Assembly: GCF_007273535.1 (NCBI RefSeq)
Contig: NZ_RIBP01000001.1
Coordinates: forward strand, 372,001-436,000
Direction of reading: 5' to 3'
Origin: Niallia circulans
GTDB taxonomy: Bacteria; Bacillota; Bacilli; Bacillales; Cytobacillaceae
DNA length: 64,000 bases
Every line of letters starts with the position of its first letter. Position 1 is the stretch's first letter. Shown here in pieces: positions 14,810 to 23,507 of the stretch. A program made the translations under genes and the position numbers. The notes under the pieces were generated by a model. It had not been told where the DNA came from. It did not search any database and saw only the letters and a program-made list of their open reading frames with translations.

Positions 14810-15871
14810 ATGGACACAATTAGACAAAATCGTAAAGCAGAGCACATTAACCTTGCATTAACATCACCATTTTCACTTAGTTCCGATTTTGATGAGCTGT
14901 CATTCATTCACCGTTCCTTGCCGGAAATGAAGATGGAAGACATTCAGCTCCAGACCAACATCGGGCCTTTAACGCTCGATTACCCAATTTTTATCAATGC
15001 AATGACAGGTGGCAGTGAGAAATCAGCAGTAATTAATGCATCTCTTGCGGAAGCTGCCAGGGAAACTGGAATTGCAATGGCAGTCGGTTCTCAGCATGCT
15101 GCCATTCGAAATGAAGACCTTGCACATACATTTAAAGTTGTAAGAGAAAAAAACCCGCACGGTCTTGTATTTGCAAATATTGGGGCAGATGCGCCACTCG
15201 ATTATGCATTAACAGCTATTGATATGCTGGAGGCTGATGCCCTGCAAGTTCATTTGAATGTGCCACAAGAGCTGGTTATGCCAGAAGGAGAACGCAATTT
15301 CACTAATATTCTTGCTAGGTTAGAAAAATTATCGGTAAAGCTGCAGGTGCCTGTTATCGTCAAGGAAACCGGGTTCGGCATGAGTTCAGAAACGCTCAGG
15401 CAGCTACATAGTGCTGGTATTCAATATGTTGATTTAGGAGGAAAAGGCGGCACCAATTTCATTCATATAGAAAATGAGCGCAGAAGTAAACGCGATTTTG
15501 CGTATTTAAAAGATTGGGGTCAATCGACTGTCATTTCGTTGTTAGAAGCACAGTCCGTATTAGGTGAGCTGACAATCATCGCCTCAGGCGGAATACGTAA
15601 CCCGCTTGATGCAGTAAAATCATTCTCCTTAGGAGCGTCTGCTGCAGGAATTGCCGGACCATTTTTGAAAATTCTCCATGACGAAGGCATTAATGGATTA
15701 ATAACGGAGCTGGAGGTGTGGAAGGAACATTTAAAAATGCTGCTTCTCCTCCAAGGGGCTCAATCTATTCCAAATCTTCAGCACTGTCCGATGATAGCTG
15801 GCGGGAAGGTAAGAGAATGGTGCGAAGCGAGAGGACTTGACTGGCAAAGTCTTGCGCAAAGGAAGCCGTAA
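14810..15871 (+). CDS. fni: Type 2 isopentenyl-diphosphate delta-isomerase
   Basis: FMN- and NADPH-dependent isomerase of 353 aa interconverting IPP and DMAPP. Conserved segments are RKAEHINLAL at the N-terminus, PIFINAMTGGSEKS, AVGSQHAAI, VKETGFGMS, VDLGGKGGTNF and IASGGIRNPLDAVKS (FMN phosphate site). The ATG at 14810 has GGGAG about 11 nt upstream; an earlier in-frame TTG at 14792 lacks room for a ribosome binding site. Placing it inside the carotenoid operon couples precursor balance to pigment synthesis. Confidence 0.92.
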   Translation: MDTIRQNRKAEHINLALTSPFSLSSDFDELSFIHRSLPEMKMEDIQLQTNIGPLTLDYPIFINAMTGGSEKSAVINASLAEAARETGIAMAVGSQHAAIRNEDLAHTFKVVREKNPHGLVFANIGADAPLDYALTAIDMLEADALQVHLNVPQELVMPEGERNFTNILARLEKLSVKLQVPVIVKETGFGMSSETLRQLHSAGIQYVDLGGKGGTNFIHIENERRSKRDFAYLKDWGQSTVISLLEAQSVLGELTIIASGGIRNPLDAVKSFSLGASAAGIAGPFLKILHDEGINGLITELEVWKEHLKMLLLLQGAQSIPNLQHCPMIAGGKVREWCEARGLDWQSLAQRKP

Positions 15872-15887
15872 TGAGAAGGAGAGCATT

Positions 15888-16622
15888 ATGAGTTTTGAAA
15901 ATGGCCTATTTCGTTTTTTTATCATTTGGTATATTTGCGGTGTGATTCTTCTTACCTTTGATCTGCTGCCTGCTTGGCTTGAATGGGCGAACGCTGTGTT
16001 TTTGATTTTAAGCGGCCTTTTGGCAATTGTTTATTTCACTAAAGTATTTGGGAAAAAAGCAGCATATGTAATCAGCCTAGTTATTTTCTTATTCTCCTAT
16101 CTTGCAGAATACATCGGATCGACTCATGGAATTTTATTTGGAGATTATTATTATACGAATCGGTTTGCTCCTAATTTATTTGAAGTACCAATAGCCATTG
16201 GATTTGCCTGGCTAATGGTAATGGGGACATCACATGCTTTAGCAAATGCAATTTCAGCAAAAAAATGGATGCAGCCGATTATTGGTGCCTGTATTGCCGT
16301 GGTTATTGACTTAATTATCGATCCGGTTGCATTTAAACTTAAGCAATATTGGATTTGGCAAGAGGACGGCGTCTACTATAACATTCCATTCAGCAATTTT
16401 TTAGGGTGGTTTATTGTTGCACTTATCCTTCATGTATTTATTTTATCTTTCTCACAAGAAAAAAATTCTCTTTGGGAGAAGCGGATGTTTTACCTATTTG
16501 CCCTAACGATTACGATGTTTGTATTGCTTGCGGCAACAGGTGAGCTTTGGCTAGCATGTATCTTGACAGCTTGCTTGGCCGGAATGACACTATATACGGC
16601 TATAGGAAGGAAACCATCATGA
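15888..16622 (+). CDS. CruF-like carotenoid biosynthesis membrane protein (DUF422)
   Basis: Polytopic membrane protein of 244 aa with six to seven helices. It carries GDYYYTNRFAPNLFEVPIAI-like and DLIIDPVAFKLKQYWIWQ-like segments typical of the DUF422/CruF carotenoid family. CruF proteins hydrate the end double bond of acyclic carotenoids, making a 1-hydroxy group. That role here is inference from family and context; it would supply the hydroxyl glycosylated by a later enzyme. The ATG at 15888 follows AAGGAGAG. Its stop overlaps the next gene as ATGA. Confidence 0.8.
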   Translation: MSFENGLFRFFIIWYICGVILLTFDLLPAWLEWANAVFLILSGLLAIVYFTKVFGKKAAYVISLVIFLFSYLAEYIGSTHGILFGDYYYTNRFAPNLFEVPIAIGFAWLMVMGTSHALANAISAKKWMQPIIGACIAVVIDLIIDPVAFKLKQYWIWQEDGVYYNIPFSNFLGWFIVALILHVFILSFSQEKNSLWEKRMFYLFALTITMFVLLAATGELWLACILTACLAGMTLYTAIGRKPS

Positions 16623-17281
16623 TTTATGCTAAAAAAGACGTTGTTTTCAACAAATTTTTCTCTATTTTCAACAAGAGACTGCTTGCCTACTCTTTTGACA
16701 AAATCTATTGGCAAGCATCCAGCAAACTGCCTTCAGGTCCTTACATTTTTGTCTGCAACCACTCGTCTTGGTGGGATGGACTTATCTACTTTCAGTTGAC
16801 GAAGACGGTTATACAGCAGGATTTGTATATCATGATGCATGAACAGGGCTTAAAGCAGTTTCCATACTTTAAGAAGCTTGGAGCCTTCTCCATCGACCGC
16901 TCCAGCCCAAAAGAAACGATAAAAACAATGAGGTATGCTGAGATGTTGCTGAATAAGGGGAAAAGTGTATGGGTTTTTCCTCAAGGGGATGAGTATCACT
17001 TGGAAAAACGCCCGCTGCAATTTCAGCCAGGAGCCTTGTACCTGCAGGAAAAGGTTCCCGAAATTCCCGTCATACCAGTATGCTTCTACTATTCGTTTGC
17101 ACACAAACGAAAGCCGGAGGTATGGATAAAGGCAGGCAATCCATTGTTTAGCACAGATCTGCCAGGAGTTTTGCGGCAGGAAAAAACCTTATCACTTGAA
17201 AAGAAATGTACAGACGCATTGGATGAGTTGAAAGGCGAAGTAATCAGCGAAAAAACGAAGCACTTCGTAAACTTGCTGTAA
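16619..17281 (+). CDS. PlsC-like acyltransferase of carotenoid pathway
   Basis: A 220-aa acyltransferase of the lysophosphatidic acid acyltransferase fold. The catalytic H-x4-D motif is FVCNHSSWWDGLIYF (about residue 45); FSIDRSSPKETIKTM and VFPQGDEYH are the later substrate motifs. In this operon it most likely attaches a fatty acid to the carotenoid glycoside, taking the place of CrtO in Staphylococcus. The start is the ATG at 16619 in an ATGA overlap with the previous gene, served by AGGAAGG. Confidence 0.82.
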   Translation: MIYAKKDVVFNKFFSIFNKRLLAYSFDKIYWQASSKLPSGPYIFVCNHSSWWDGLIYFQLTKTVIQQDLYIMMHEQGLKQFPYFKKLGAFSIDRSSPKETIKTMRYAEMLLNKGKSVWVFPQGDEYHLEKRPLQFQPGALYLQEKVPEIPVIPVCFYYSFAHKRKPEVWIKAGNPLFSTDLPGVLRQEKTLSLEKKCTDALDELKGEVISEKTKHFVNLL

Positions 17282-17295
17282 GGGGCGATGTCTAA

Positions 17296-18402
17296 ATGAT
17301 ACTATTTTTAATCATCAGTCTCTTCCTATTTTTCCTTTGGACATTGTGGAATATGAGCGGATTGCCAAGTCTTCCAGCTTCTAATTTAAATAAAAACCTT
17401 CAGCCCCTTGTGTCCGTTTTGGTGCCTTTACGAAACGAAGCACAGAACGTGGCTGGACTAATTAACAGCTTAAAATCCTTATCATACCCAAATGTGGAAT
17501 TCCTTCTCCTTGATGATGGGTCATCAGATCAGACGTTGTGTTTGCTGCAGGAAAACACGTCAGGAGATAGCCGCTTTAAGATATTAAGAGGAAGAGAGCT
17601 TCCAGCAGGCTGGGCTGGCAAGGTGCATGCCTGTCATCAGCTGCAGGAAAAAGCGAAGGGTGAGTATTTCCTTTTTATTGATGCAGACGTTCGTCTGAAA
17701 TCTGGAGTGATAGGAAAGGCACTTACATTGTTAAAAAAAGAAAATGTTAAGCTGATAACTGGCTTTCCTTCCTTTGAGGTTCCGGGTATTATGAGCAAGC
17801 TTTTAATTCCGATGATGCATTTCGTTGTACTATTCCATCTCCCGCTCCATCTTGCAAATAGAAGCAAGATGAGTGCGGCAACGGCTGCTAATGGGGTTTT
17901 TATGTTTTTTGAAAGAAATGCCTATCAGGAAATAGGCGGTCATCGTACCGTCCGGACTTCGATAGTGGAGGATGTTCATCTGGCAAGACAAATGAAGCTA
18001 TCTGGATATAAAGTCTGCTTGGCTAATATAAGTACGGACGTTTCATGCCGGATGTATGAACGAAATAGCGAAGTATGGGAAGGATTTATAAAGAATATTT
18101 TTACAGGGCTTGGACGTTCTGTCCCGCTGGTTTTGCTCTTGAGCGTTTTCTATGGCTTTTTTTATGTACTCCCTGGAATTCTAATGGTGTATGGATTATG
18201 GATGTTCCAACCGCTATTCGTCCTTCCCTATATTCTGGTTGTCCTGCAGCGCATGGCAGTTGACTGGAAAGCAAGTCAGCGTTTGTCTCTATCCTTCTTC
18301 ATGCCGATATCGGCAGCCATACTAATTATTATCATGAACGCTTCTATGTGGAGATGGATCAGGAAAAAGCCGTATAGCTGGAAAGGAAGACAGTATTCAT
18401 GA
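17296..18402 (+). CDS. crtQ: Family 2 glycosyltransferase, CrtQ-like
   Basis: Membrane-anchored glycosyltransferase of 368 aa. An N-terminal helix (residues 2-18) precedes a GT-A domain with VSVLVPLRNEAQNVAGLI, FLLLDDGSSDQT, FIDADVRLKSG and VEDVHLARQMKLSGY, the last resembling the acceptor motif. Three C-terminal hydrophobic segments follow. It matches 4,4'-diaponeurosporenoate glycosyltransferases in size and layout. Here it probably transfers glucose to a hydroxylated or carboxylated carotenoid. It overlaps the next gene by ATGA. Confidence 0.85.
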   Translation: MILFLIISLFLFFLWTLWNMSGLPSLPASNLNKNLQPLVSVLVPLRNEAQNVAGLINSLKSLSYPNVEFLLLDDGSSDQTLCLLQENTSGDSRFKILRGRELPAGWAGKVHACHQLQEKAKGEYFLFIDADVRLKSGVIGKALTLLKKENVKLITGFPSFEVPGIMSKLLIPMMHFVVLFHLPLHLANRSKMSAATAANGVFMFFERNAYQEIGGHRTVRTSIVEDVHLARQMKLSGYKVCLANISTDVSCRMYERNSEVWEGFIKNIFTGLGRSVPLVLLLSVFYGFFYVLPGILMVYGLWMFQPLFVLPYILVVLQRMAVDWKASQRLSLSFFMPISAAILIIIMNASMWRWIRKKPYSWKGRQYS

Positions 18403-19871
18403 AGAAAAAGGTGTTAATCATTGGCGGCGGACTGGCAGGATTGTCAGCAGCGATAACGCTTGCCAACAAAGGATTTCAAGTAGAACTATTTGAAAAGAAC
18501 AAGCATTTTGGAGGTAAATTAATGCCTGTCGCATTAGGGGATTATACGTTTGATTTCGGACCGAATACGATCACCATGCCAGAGGTATTCCGGAAAGTGA
18601 TTGAACAGACTGGTGAAAAGGCTGAAGACTATTTCCATATGGTCAAACTGGAACATCATACAAGAAATGTGTTTTCAGATGGAACCTCCTTTGACCTTTC
18701 GAGCAACAGGGAATATATGCTGCAACAGTTAATGCAGCTGGACGCTGGCCATAAATATGATGATTTCTTAAAAGAGATTACCAGATTATATAAATTATCA
18801 GCGAAACATTTCCTGCCAAAGACATTCCATTCATGGCAGGACTACTTATCGCCATCACTTGGGGCAGCACTTATGCAGGTGAGACCGCTGCAAAGCCTGG
18901 ACAGCTTTTTTCGGCAGTATTTTTCCCATCCTCATGTGCTGCAGGCTTTTAATCGCTATTCGACTTACATTGGCTCGTCTCCCTATAAGACTCCTGCCAC
19001 ATTTGCCATGATTGCCTATTTAGAAATGATTGGCGGTGTTTATTATGTTGAAGGCGGCAATGTTAAAATTGCAGAGGCTTATGCAAAAGTCGCACAAAAG
19101 CTTGGTGCCAGGCTTTACGCTGATGCAACAGTTAAAAGAATAATCGTAAAAAACAAAAAAGCCATAGGCATCGAGCTTGAAGATGGGGAGAAAATACAGG
19201 GGGATTACTTTATTATGAATGCAGATTTGCTTAAAGCCTATCCCGAGCTGGTGAACGAAAGCGACCGTCCCTCCTTTCCAGATTCAAAGGCAGCAGGAAA
19301 GACACCCTCCACTTCGGCTTTTGTCGTGCTTGCAGGTGTTAATAAACGATTTTCAGAGCTGAGGCATCATAACGTCTATTTTTCCAATAATTACAAGCAG
19401 GAATTTATTGATTTATTCCAACATAAGCAATACAGCAGTGAACCAACCATTTACATCAGCAACTCTTCCTATACAGAGCCTGGCCGTTCACCTGGGGGCA
19501 GCAATCTTTTTATACTAGCAAATGCTCCAGCTCTTCCTGCTGATGGGAAACTGCAGGTAAATCCAGAAATGTATAAAGAGCTTATTTATCAAAAGCTTGC
19601 AACCTTTGGACTATCGTTGAAGGAAAATATCGTTGAGGAAAAAGTCTATACACCTGCTGATATTGCTTCTCAATTCGGCGCATTCCGAGGAGCTCTCTAT
19701 GGTCTATCCTCCAATCGGAAAAAAGATGCCTTTTTGCGTCCTAAAAATTCGAGCAAGGATATTGCTAATCTCTTTTTCGCAGGTGGAAGCACACATCCTG
19801 GCGGCGGGTCGCCAATTGTAACATGGAGCGGCATGAATACGGCCAATTTAATTATAAAGGCAGATAAATAG
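18399..19871 (+). CDS. crtP: Diapolycopene oxygenase / CrtP (CrtNb)-like desaturase
   Basis: Second FAD-dependent CrtI-family enzyme of the operon, 490 aa. IIGGGLAGLSAAITLANKG binds FAD, GGKLMPVALGDYTFDFGPNT follows, and NLFFAGGSTHPGGGSPIVT closes the C-terminus. It differs strongly from the first enzyme and resembles CrtP/CrtNb, which oxidise the terminal methyl of diapocarotenoids to aldehyde or acid. Two CrtN-like paralogues at the ends of one operon is the usual arrangement. No CrtNc aldehyde dehydrogenase is seen nearby. A second desaturase role is the alternative. Confidence 0.82.
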   Translation: MKKKVLIIGGGLAGLSAAITLANKGFQVELFEKNKHFGGKLMPVALGDYTFDFGPNTITMPEVFRKVIEQTGEKAEDYFHMVKLEHHTRNVFSDGTSFDLSSNREYMLQQLMQLDAGHKYDDFLKEITRLYKLSAKHFLPKTFHSWQDYLSPSLGAALMQVRPLQSLDSFFRQYFSHPHVLQAFNRYSTYIGSSPYKTPATFAMIAYLEMIGGVYYVEGGNVKIAEAYAKVAQKLGARLYADATVKRIIVKNKKAIGIELEDGEKIQGDYFIMNADLLKAYPELVNESDRPSFPDSKAAGKTPSTSAFVVLAGVNKRFSELRHHNVYFSNNYKQEFIDLFQHKQYSSEPTIYISNSSYTEPGRSPGGSNLFILANAPALPADGKLQVNPEMYKELIYQKLATFGLSLKENIVEEKVYTPADIASQFGAFRGALYGLSSNRKKDAFLRPKNSSKDIANLFFAGGSTHPGGGSPIVTWSGMNTANLIIKADK

Positions 19872-19872
19872 C

Positions 19873-19920
19873 GAAAAGGGCTAGAGAAGCAAGATTTTCT
19901 TGTTTCTTTAGCCTTTTTTG
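19873..19920 (+). terminator. Terminator of the carotenoid operon
   Basis: AAAAGGGCTAGAGAAGCAAGA can pair with the TCTTG...TTCTTTAGCCTTTT side (one bulge), followed by six Ts. It begins right after the crtP stop. Confidence 0.8.
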
Positions 19921-20175
19921 TTTATGAAGTAGTACATTGAACTGCTTTGGCTGTCTTATGTTTAATATTTAGATTATTTAGACAAAATGGCGACTTTGCT
20001 TTAAGTTGAAACCTTATTTTTCCTCTCAGTCAGAATACTCCAAATAAATATGATATAATTTGAAAATTTTTAATTGTCAAGTACCTAAAAAAACAATTTT
20101 AGGTTGTATAAATGTATTAACAGTATTTATAATTATATAGGTTATTAACGACACGAAGATTGGAGCAGAAGAGTT
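19921..20175 (+). promoter_or_regulatory. Promoter region of TRIC-family gene
   Basis: AT-rich spacer with a TATAAT-like box near 20053 and a small hairpin (CCTAAA near 20083 with TTTAGG near 20098). Nothing else is visible. Confidence 0.35.
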
Positions 20176-20808
20176 ATGTCTTGGGACTTTTGGAATTATC
20201 TCGGCACTATCGCATTTGCGATAAGTGGGGCGCTGATTGCTTCGGAAGAAGATTATGACCTGATCGGATACTATGCATTAGGTTTTATAACAGCTTTCGG
20301 AGGCGGAGCTATACGAAATTTATTAATAGGGGTGCCGGTTTCGGCATTATGGGAACAAAACACATTATTTTTACTAACATTCCTATTGATTACGGTCCTG
20401 TATTTTATACCTATTCATAAAATTGTTAGTTGGAAGCATTGGTATTATTCATTTGGTCTAACAGATGCGGTTGGATTAGTGGCTTTTGCCATTCAAGGTG
20501 CTCTTTACGCGAAGAATTTAGGATTGCCGGCAAGTGCTAGTATTGCTGCAGCTTTATTAACAGGTGTTGGTGGCGGTATAATTCGAGATGCCCTAGCGAA
20601 AAGACAGCCATTTGTTTTTAAATATGAATTATATGCTTTTTGGACCATTATAACAGGTGCCTTAATTGGTCTTAACTTTATTAATGGCATAATCGATACT
20701 TACGTATTATTTATAATAATAGTTGTCTTAAGGATGTTATCCCTTCGGTTTAAATGGCATATTCCAAGGCCGAAAAGACAAGCATCTAATACTGAAAAAG
20801 CAATATAA
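20176..20808 (+). CDS. TRIC cation channel family (UPF0126) membrane protein
   Basis: Seven-helix membrane protein of 210 aa formed from two tandem repeats. IAFAISGALIASEEDYDLIG and FGGGAIRNLLIG in the first half match GLVAFAIQGALYA and LLTGVGGGIIRDAL in the second. This duplicated GxGGGxxRD pattern defines the bacterial TRIC/UPF0126 family, proposed to conduct cations or small molecules. GGAGCAGAAG precedes the ATG. Monocistronic, with a terminator 107 bases after the stop. Confidence 0.87.
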   Translation: MSWDFWNYLGTIAFAISGALIASEEDYDLIGYYALGFITAFGGGAIRNLLIGVPVSALWEQNTLFLLTFLLITVLYFIPIHKIVSWKHWYYSFGLTDAVGLVAFAIQGALYAKNLGLPASASIAAALLTGVGGGIIRDALAKRQPFVFKYELYAFWTIITGALIGLNFINGIIDTYVLFIIIVVLRMLSLRFKWHIPRPKRQASNTEKAI

Positions 20809-20914
20809 AATCCTAGTCGTCAGTAGAAAGACCTCTAGAATAAATAGCATTGCAAAATATATCCCTTATCCATATAAAGTTAAAGGAAAAATAATATAAC
20901 CCCTTATCGTGGAG

Positions 20915-20942
20915 ACAGCTGCTAGTGAGCGGCTGTTTTTAT
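20915..20942 (+). terminator. Terminator
   Basis: ACAGCTGCT pairs with AGCGGCTGT (one T-G wobble) around AGTG, followed by TTTTT. Confidence 0.8.
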
Positions 20943-21091
20943 ATTTAAAAGTAGGTAAAAAGGCTAAGTGTTCCTGCTATACTTAACGTAAAAGGAAATT
21001 GCCCCATAAACTTAAAATCTATATATTACCAATTTTTAATGTATAATATAAAATATGAAAATAGATTGAAATCAACTGTTGAGGAGTCTTT

Positions 21092-21907
21092 ATGGATTTA
21101 TTTACTGGAAAAGTCATATTAATATCGTTGTTTTTATTGCTAATAACTATGATAGAAACATTAGCTTATTCGACCAGAATTTCAGGAGCTAGGGTGAAGC
21201 TGATTGCCACAGCACTATCATTGTTTAGTACATTGCTGATTATTTCTAGGTTTTCTACTATGTTTCAACAGCCTTTAACAGCAAAACTTATTGCTGAAGC
21301 ACCAAGTATAAATCCCATGCACTTTATTGAAGAACAATACAGGGTGTTAATAGCAGTCACATCCTTTGGTGTATTACTTGGTATATTTCTATTTCCAACT
21401 TTCATTAATATTTTTTCAAGAGGCATCGTACAGCTTTCTAAACAAAGTGGTTCAGTTGTTGGGTTGTTTTTAAGTAATTTTAATAAAACTGGTATCAAAA
21501 AGGTGATATTATGTTTTCGGTTGCCAAGAGTGCAGTATTTAAAGGGGATAACGCTTAAGACCATTCCTAAACGGCTTTTTATCATAAACGTAATTATTTC
21601 GGCCGTATTTACTATTGGCGTTTTATCTTCCATATACGCTTCTATGTTAGTACCTAAGGAATATGCCCCAGCTGCGTTAATGTCATCTGGTATTATAAAC
21701 GGTATAGCCACCATATTACTTACGTTATTTATCGACCCGAAAGCTTCCGTGTTAGCAGATAAAGTAATGAAGAAACAAATTGATTACATTTATCTTAAAA
21801 GCTACTCTTTAACCATGATATCTTCTAAATTTCTTGGTACAATAGTTGCTCAATTAATATTTATTCCAGCTGCATATTATGTAGCTTGGTTTGTTAAGTT
21901 GATCTAA
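21092..21907 (+). CDS. amj: Lipid II flippase Amj family protein
   Basis: Six-helix membrane protein of 271 aa. MIETLAYSTRISGARVKLIA, LLIISRFSTMFQQPL and LVPKEYAPAALMSSGIINGI match the Amj (formerly YdaH) family. Amj can replace MurJ in moving lipid II across the membrane for peptidoglycan synthesis in Bacillus subtilis. Length agrees with the family. GAGGAG precedes the ATG. It is a single gene with its own terminator. Confidence 0.85.
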   Translation: MDLFTGKVILISLFLLLITMIETLAYSTRISGARVKLIATALSLFSTLLIISRFSTMFQQPLTAKLIAEAPSINPMHFIEEQYRVLIAVTSFGVLLGIFLFPTFINIFSRGIVQLSKQSGSVVGLFLSNFNKTGIKKVILCFRLPRVQYLKGITLKTIPKRLFIINVIISAVFTIGVLSSIYASMLVPKEYAPAALMSSGIINGIATILLTLFIDPKASVLADKVMKKQIDYIYLKSYSLTMISSKFLGTIVAQLIFIPAAYYVAWFVKLI

Positions 21908-21910
21908 AGA

Positions 21911-21937
21911 AGGCTGCTAATGGCAGCTTTTTTTTTA
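21911..21937 (+). terminator. Terminator of amj
   Basis: GCTGC (21913-21917) and GCAGC (21923-21927) form a short stem followed by nine Ts, just after the amj stop. Confidence 0.8.
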
Positions 21938-22063
21938 TGGGCACGCTACTCCTAATAAGTATTTTATTTAAAAATTTATATTTGCGCCTTGAAATGAATG
22001 GAATAGATATGTTTCTTAGTGGGAAAATAGAAGAAATATTTTTAGAGAAGAGGACGAAATTTA

Positions 22064-22627
22064 ATGAAGTTTAGTCCCCCAGAAAACATAAAAAATTTAA
22101 TTGACGAACAATATGTATTACTAGATGACGCCCATTCACGATTACAAGACATTTGGGTGGAAAATATTTTATTTTCCTTTGGATGGTGGACCTCGTTATT
22201 TATGACGATCATCCCCTGGATGATATGGCTTATTTTTAGAAGCAAGGAGAGCAGCGCAAGGCTTTTAGTAGCCGGACTCTGGGCGATGTTTATATCCACT
22301 TGGTTAGACTATGTGGGGGTAACGCTTGGTTTATGGAGATATTATAATAAATTAGTTCCTTTAATGCCTGATTATATACCATGGGATTTTGCCTTAATGC
22401 CAGTTACAATTATGTTTTTTCTACAAATCAAAGCCAAGGCAAATGTACTAGTTAAAGCAGCCCTTTATGCTAGTATGACAGCTTTTTTAGCAGAACCTTT
22501 GTTTTTAAAATTAGGGTATACAAAATACCCAGGATGGAATCCGATCTTTTCCTTCCCTGTATTTATAATAATATATATAGTAGCTCATTTTTTGGCTAAT
22601 AGTAAGGCGACCCAGCCACTGAGATGA
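22064..22627 (+). CDS. CBO0543 family membrane protein
   Basis: Membrane protein of 187 aa. A soluble N-terminus of about 40 residues is followed by four or five helices. WWTSLFMTIIPWMIWLIF, STWLDYVGVTLGLWRYYNKL and PWDFALMPVTIMFFLQ are typical of the CBO0543 family found across spore-forming Firmicutes. Function is unknown. A weak GAGGACGA precedes the ATG. Confidence 0.8.
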   Translation: MKFSPPENIKNLIDEQYVLLDDAHSRLQDIWVENILFSFGWWTSLFMTIIPWMIWLIFRSKESSARLLVAGLWAMFISTWLDYVGVTLGLWRYYNKLVPLMPDYIPWDFALMPVTIMFFLQIKAKANVLVKAALYASMTAFLAEPLFLKLGYTKYPGWNPIFSFPVFIIIYIVAHFLANSKATQPLR

Positions 22628-22954
22628 ACTAAAAAAACTAGTCAGATGAATTTCTTCTTAATGTAATAGAGGAAAAAACCTTTCAAGATAATACAATCAT
22701 GTATATGTCGTATCAACCTTGTTAATTATAATGCCCCTCCGTTTTTTCCTGGATTTAGTAGCAAAAATGAAAAGAATATAAATAATAAGTTTGAGTTATC
22801 AGGATGTCGTTGAGAAGATATTAACAGTAAAAGCTATATAGTTAAGATGTAACATCCATATCGGAAGAAAAAAGAAGGGAATTATAACCTAAAATAGAAT
22901 AAAAATAAGGATGTGGATAATTTAGGAAGTTAATACGGAAAACAGGAGGCAATC
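22628..22954. other. Intergenic region
   Basis: 327 bases of AT-rich DNA. I see no convincing hairpin, RNA gene or translated small frame. It should contain the promoter of the 78-aa gene. Confidence 0.4.
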
Positions 22955-23191
22955 ATGAATTTAAAAAAAATACAACAATATGTACCCGTGGATATTAGAA
23001 ATTGGGAAAAAACTGACTTTGCACAATTATTGTATGAAATCTGTGATTCAGTTAAGCAATACACAAATGATGTCGTTGAAGTTCATCAAGTAGTTAAACT
23101 AGGTAAGGTTGGTAAGGATTGGAAATTCTTGATAATTATCAATATTACACAGGACCTTGATAACTTGGGAACTGCAGTGGAAGCGTTATAG
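22955..23191 (+). CDS. Small hypothetical protein
   Basis: A 78-aa soluble protein with a helical first half and a beta-rich end (VVEVHQVVKLGK, DWKFLIIINITQDL). AGGAGG is 6 nt before the ATG, so expression is likely. The W-x-hydrophobic pattern faintly recalls gas-vesicle GvpO, but the diagnostic C-terminal part is missing and no gvp genes are present. Unassigned. Confidence 0.55.
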   Translation: MNLKKIQQYVPVDIRNWEKTDFAQLLYEICDSVKQYTNDVVEVHQVVKLGKVGKDWKFLIIINITQDLDNLGTAVEAL

Positions 23192-23507
23192 ACTAAGCCT
23201 TATATGAGATATATATGCTTATTTTCCCTATCATTCTATCAACAAAGGAGAATTGATGAAAAACAGACGATATCCATTTAAAAACAGTATCTAAATTTTG
23301 CATAAGCTATTTTTTTAAAAACATAAAGCAACCACGTTATTACCTTCGTGTACGATTGCATTTCATAAAAATACCTGCTTTTGAAATATTGCCAATTAGG
23401 AGGCAATATTTCTTTTGTTCCGCCCTAATCTTTTTCCTATAGAGGATAATTGTCCCTAAAAGCTCACAAAATAAAAGGAGTTCTACCATACATTAGGAGA
23501 TAAAGAT
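23192..23507 (+). other. Intergenic region with short frame and terminator
   Basis: AAAGGAG at 23244 precedes an ATG at 23256 that opens only 12 codons (MKNRRYPFKNSI, stop at 23294). A perfect terminator follows at 23383. This may be a gene-start remnant or a tiny peptide. The rest is unremarkable. Confidence 0.4.
23383..23420 (+). terminator. Terminator upstream of gerC-like gene
   Basis: GAAATATTGCC (23383-23393) pairs perfectly with GGCAATATTTC (23402-23412) and is followed by TTTTGTT. Confidence 0.85.

Noticed and set aside
22955..23191. Gas vesicle protein GvpO
   Set aside because: Only a faint W-x-hydrophobic resemblance, too short, and no other gvp genes.
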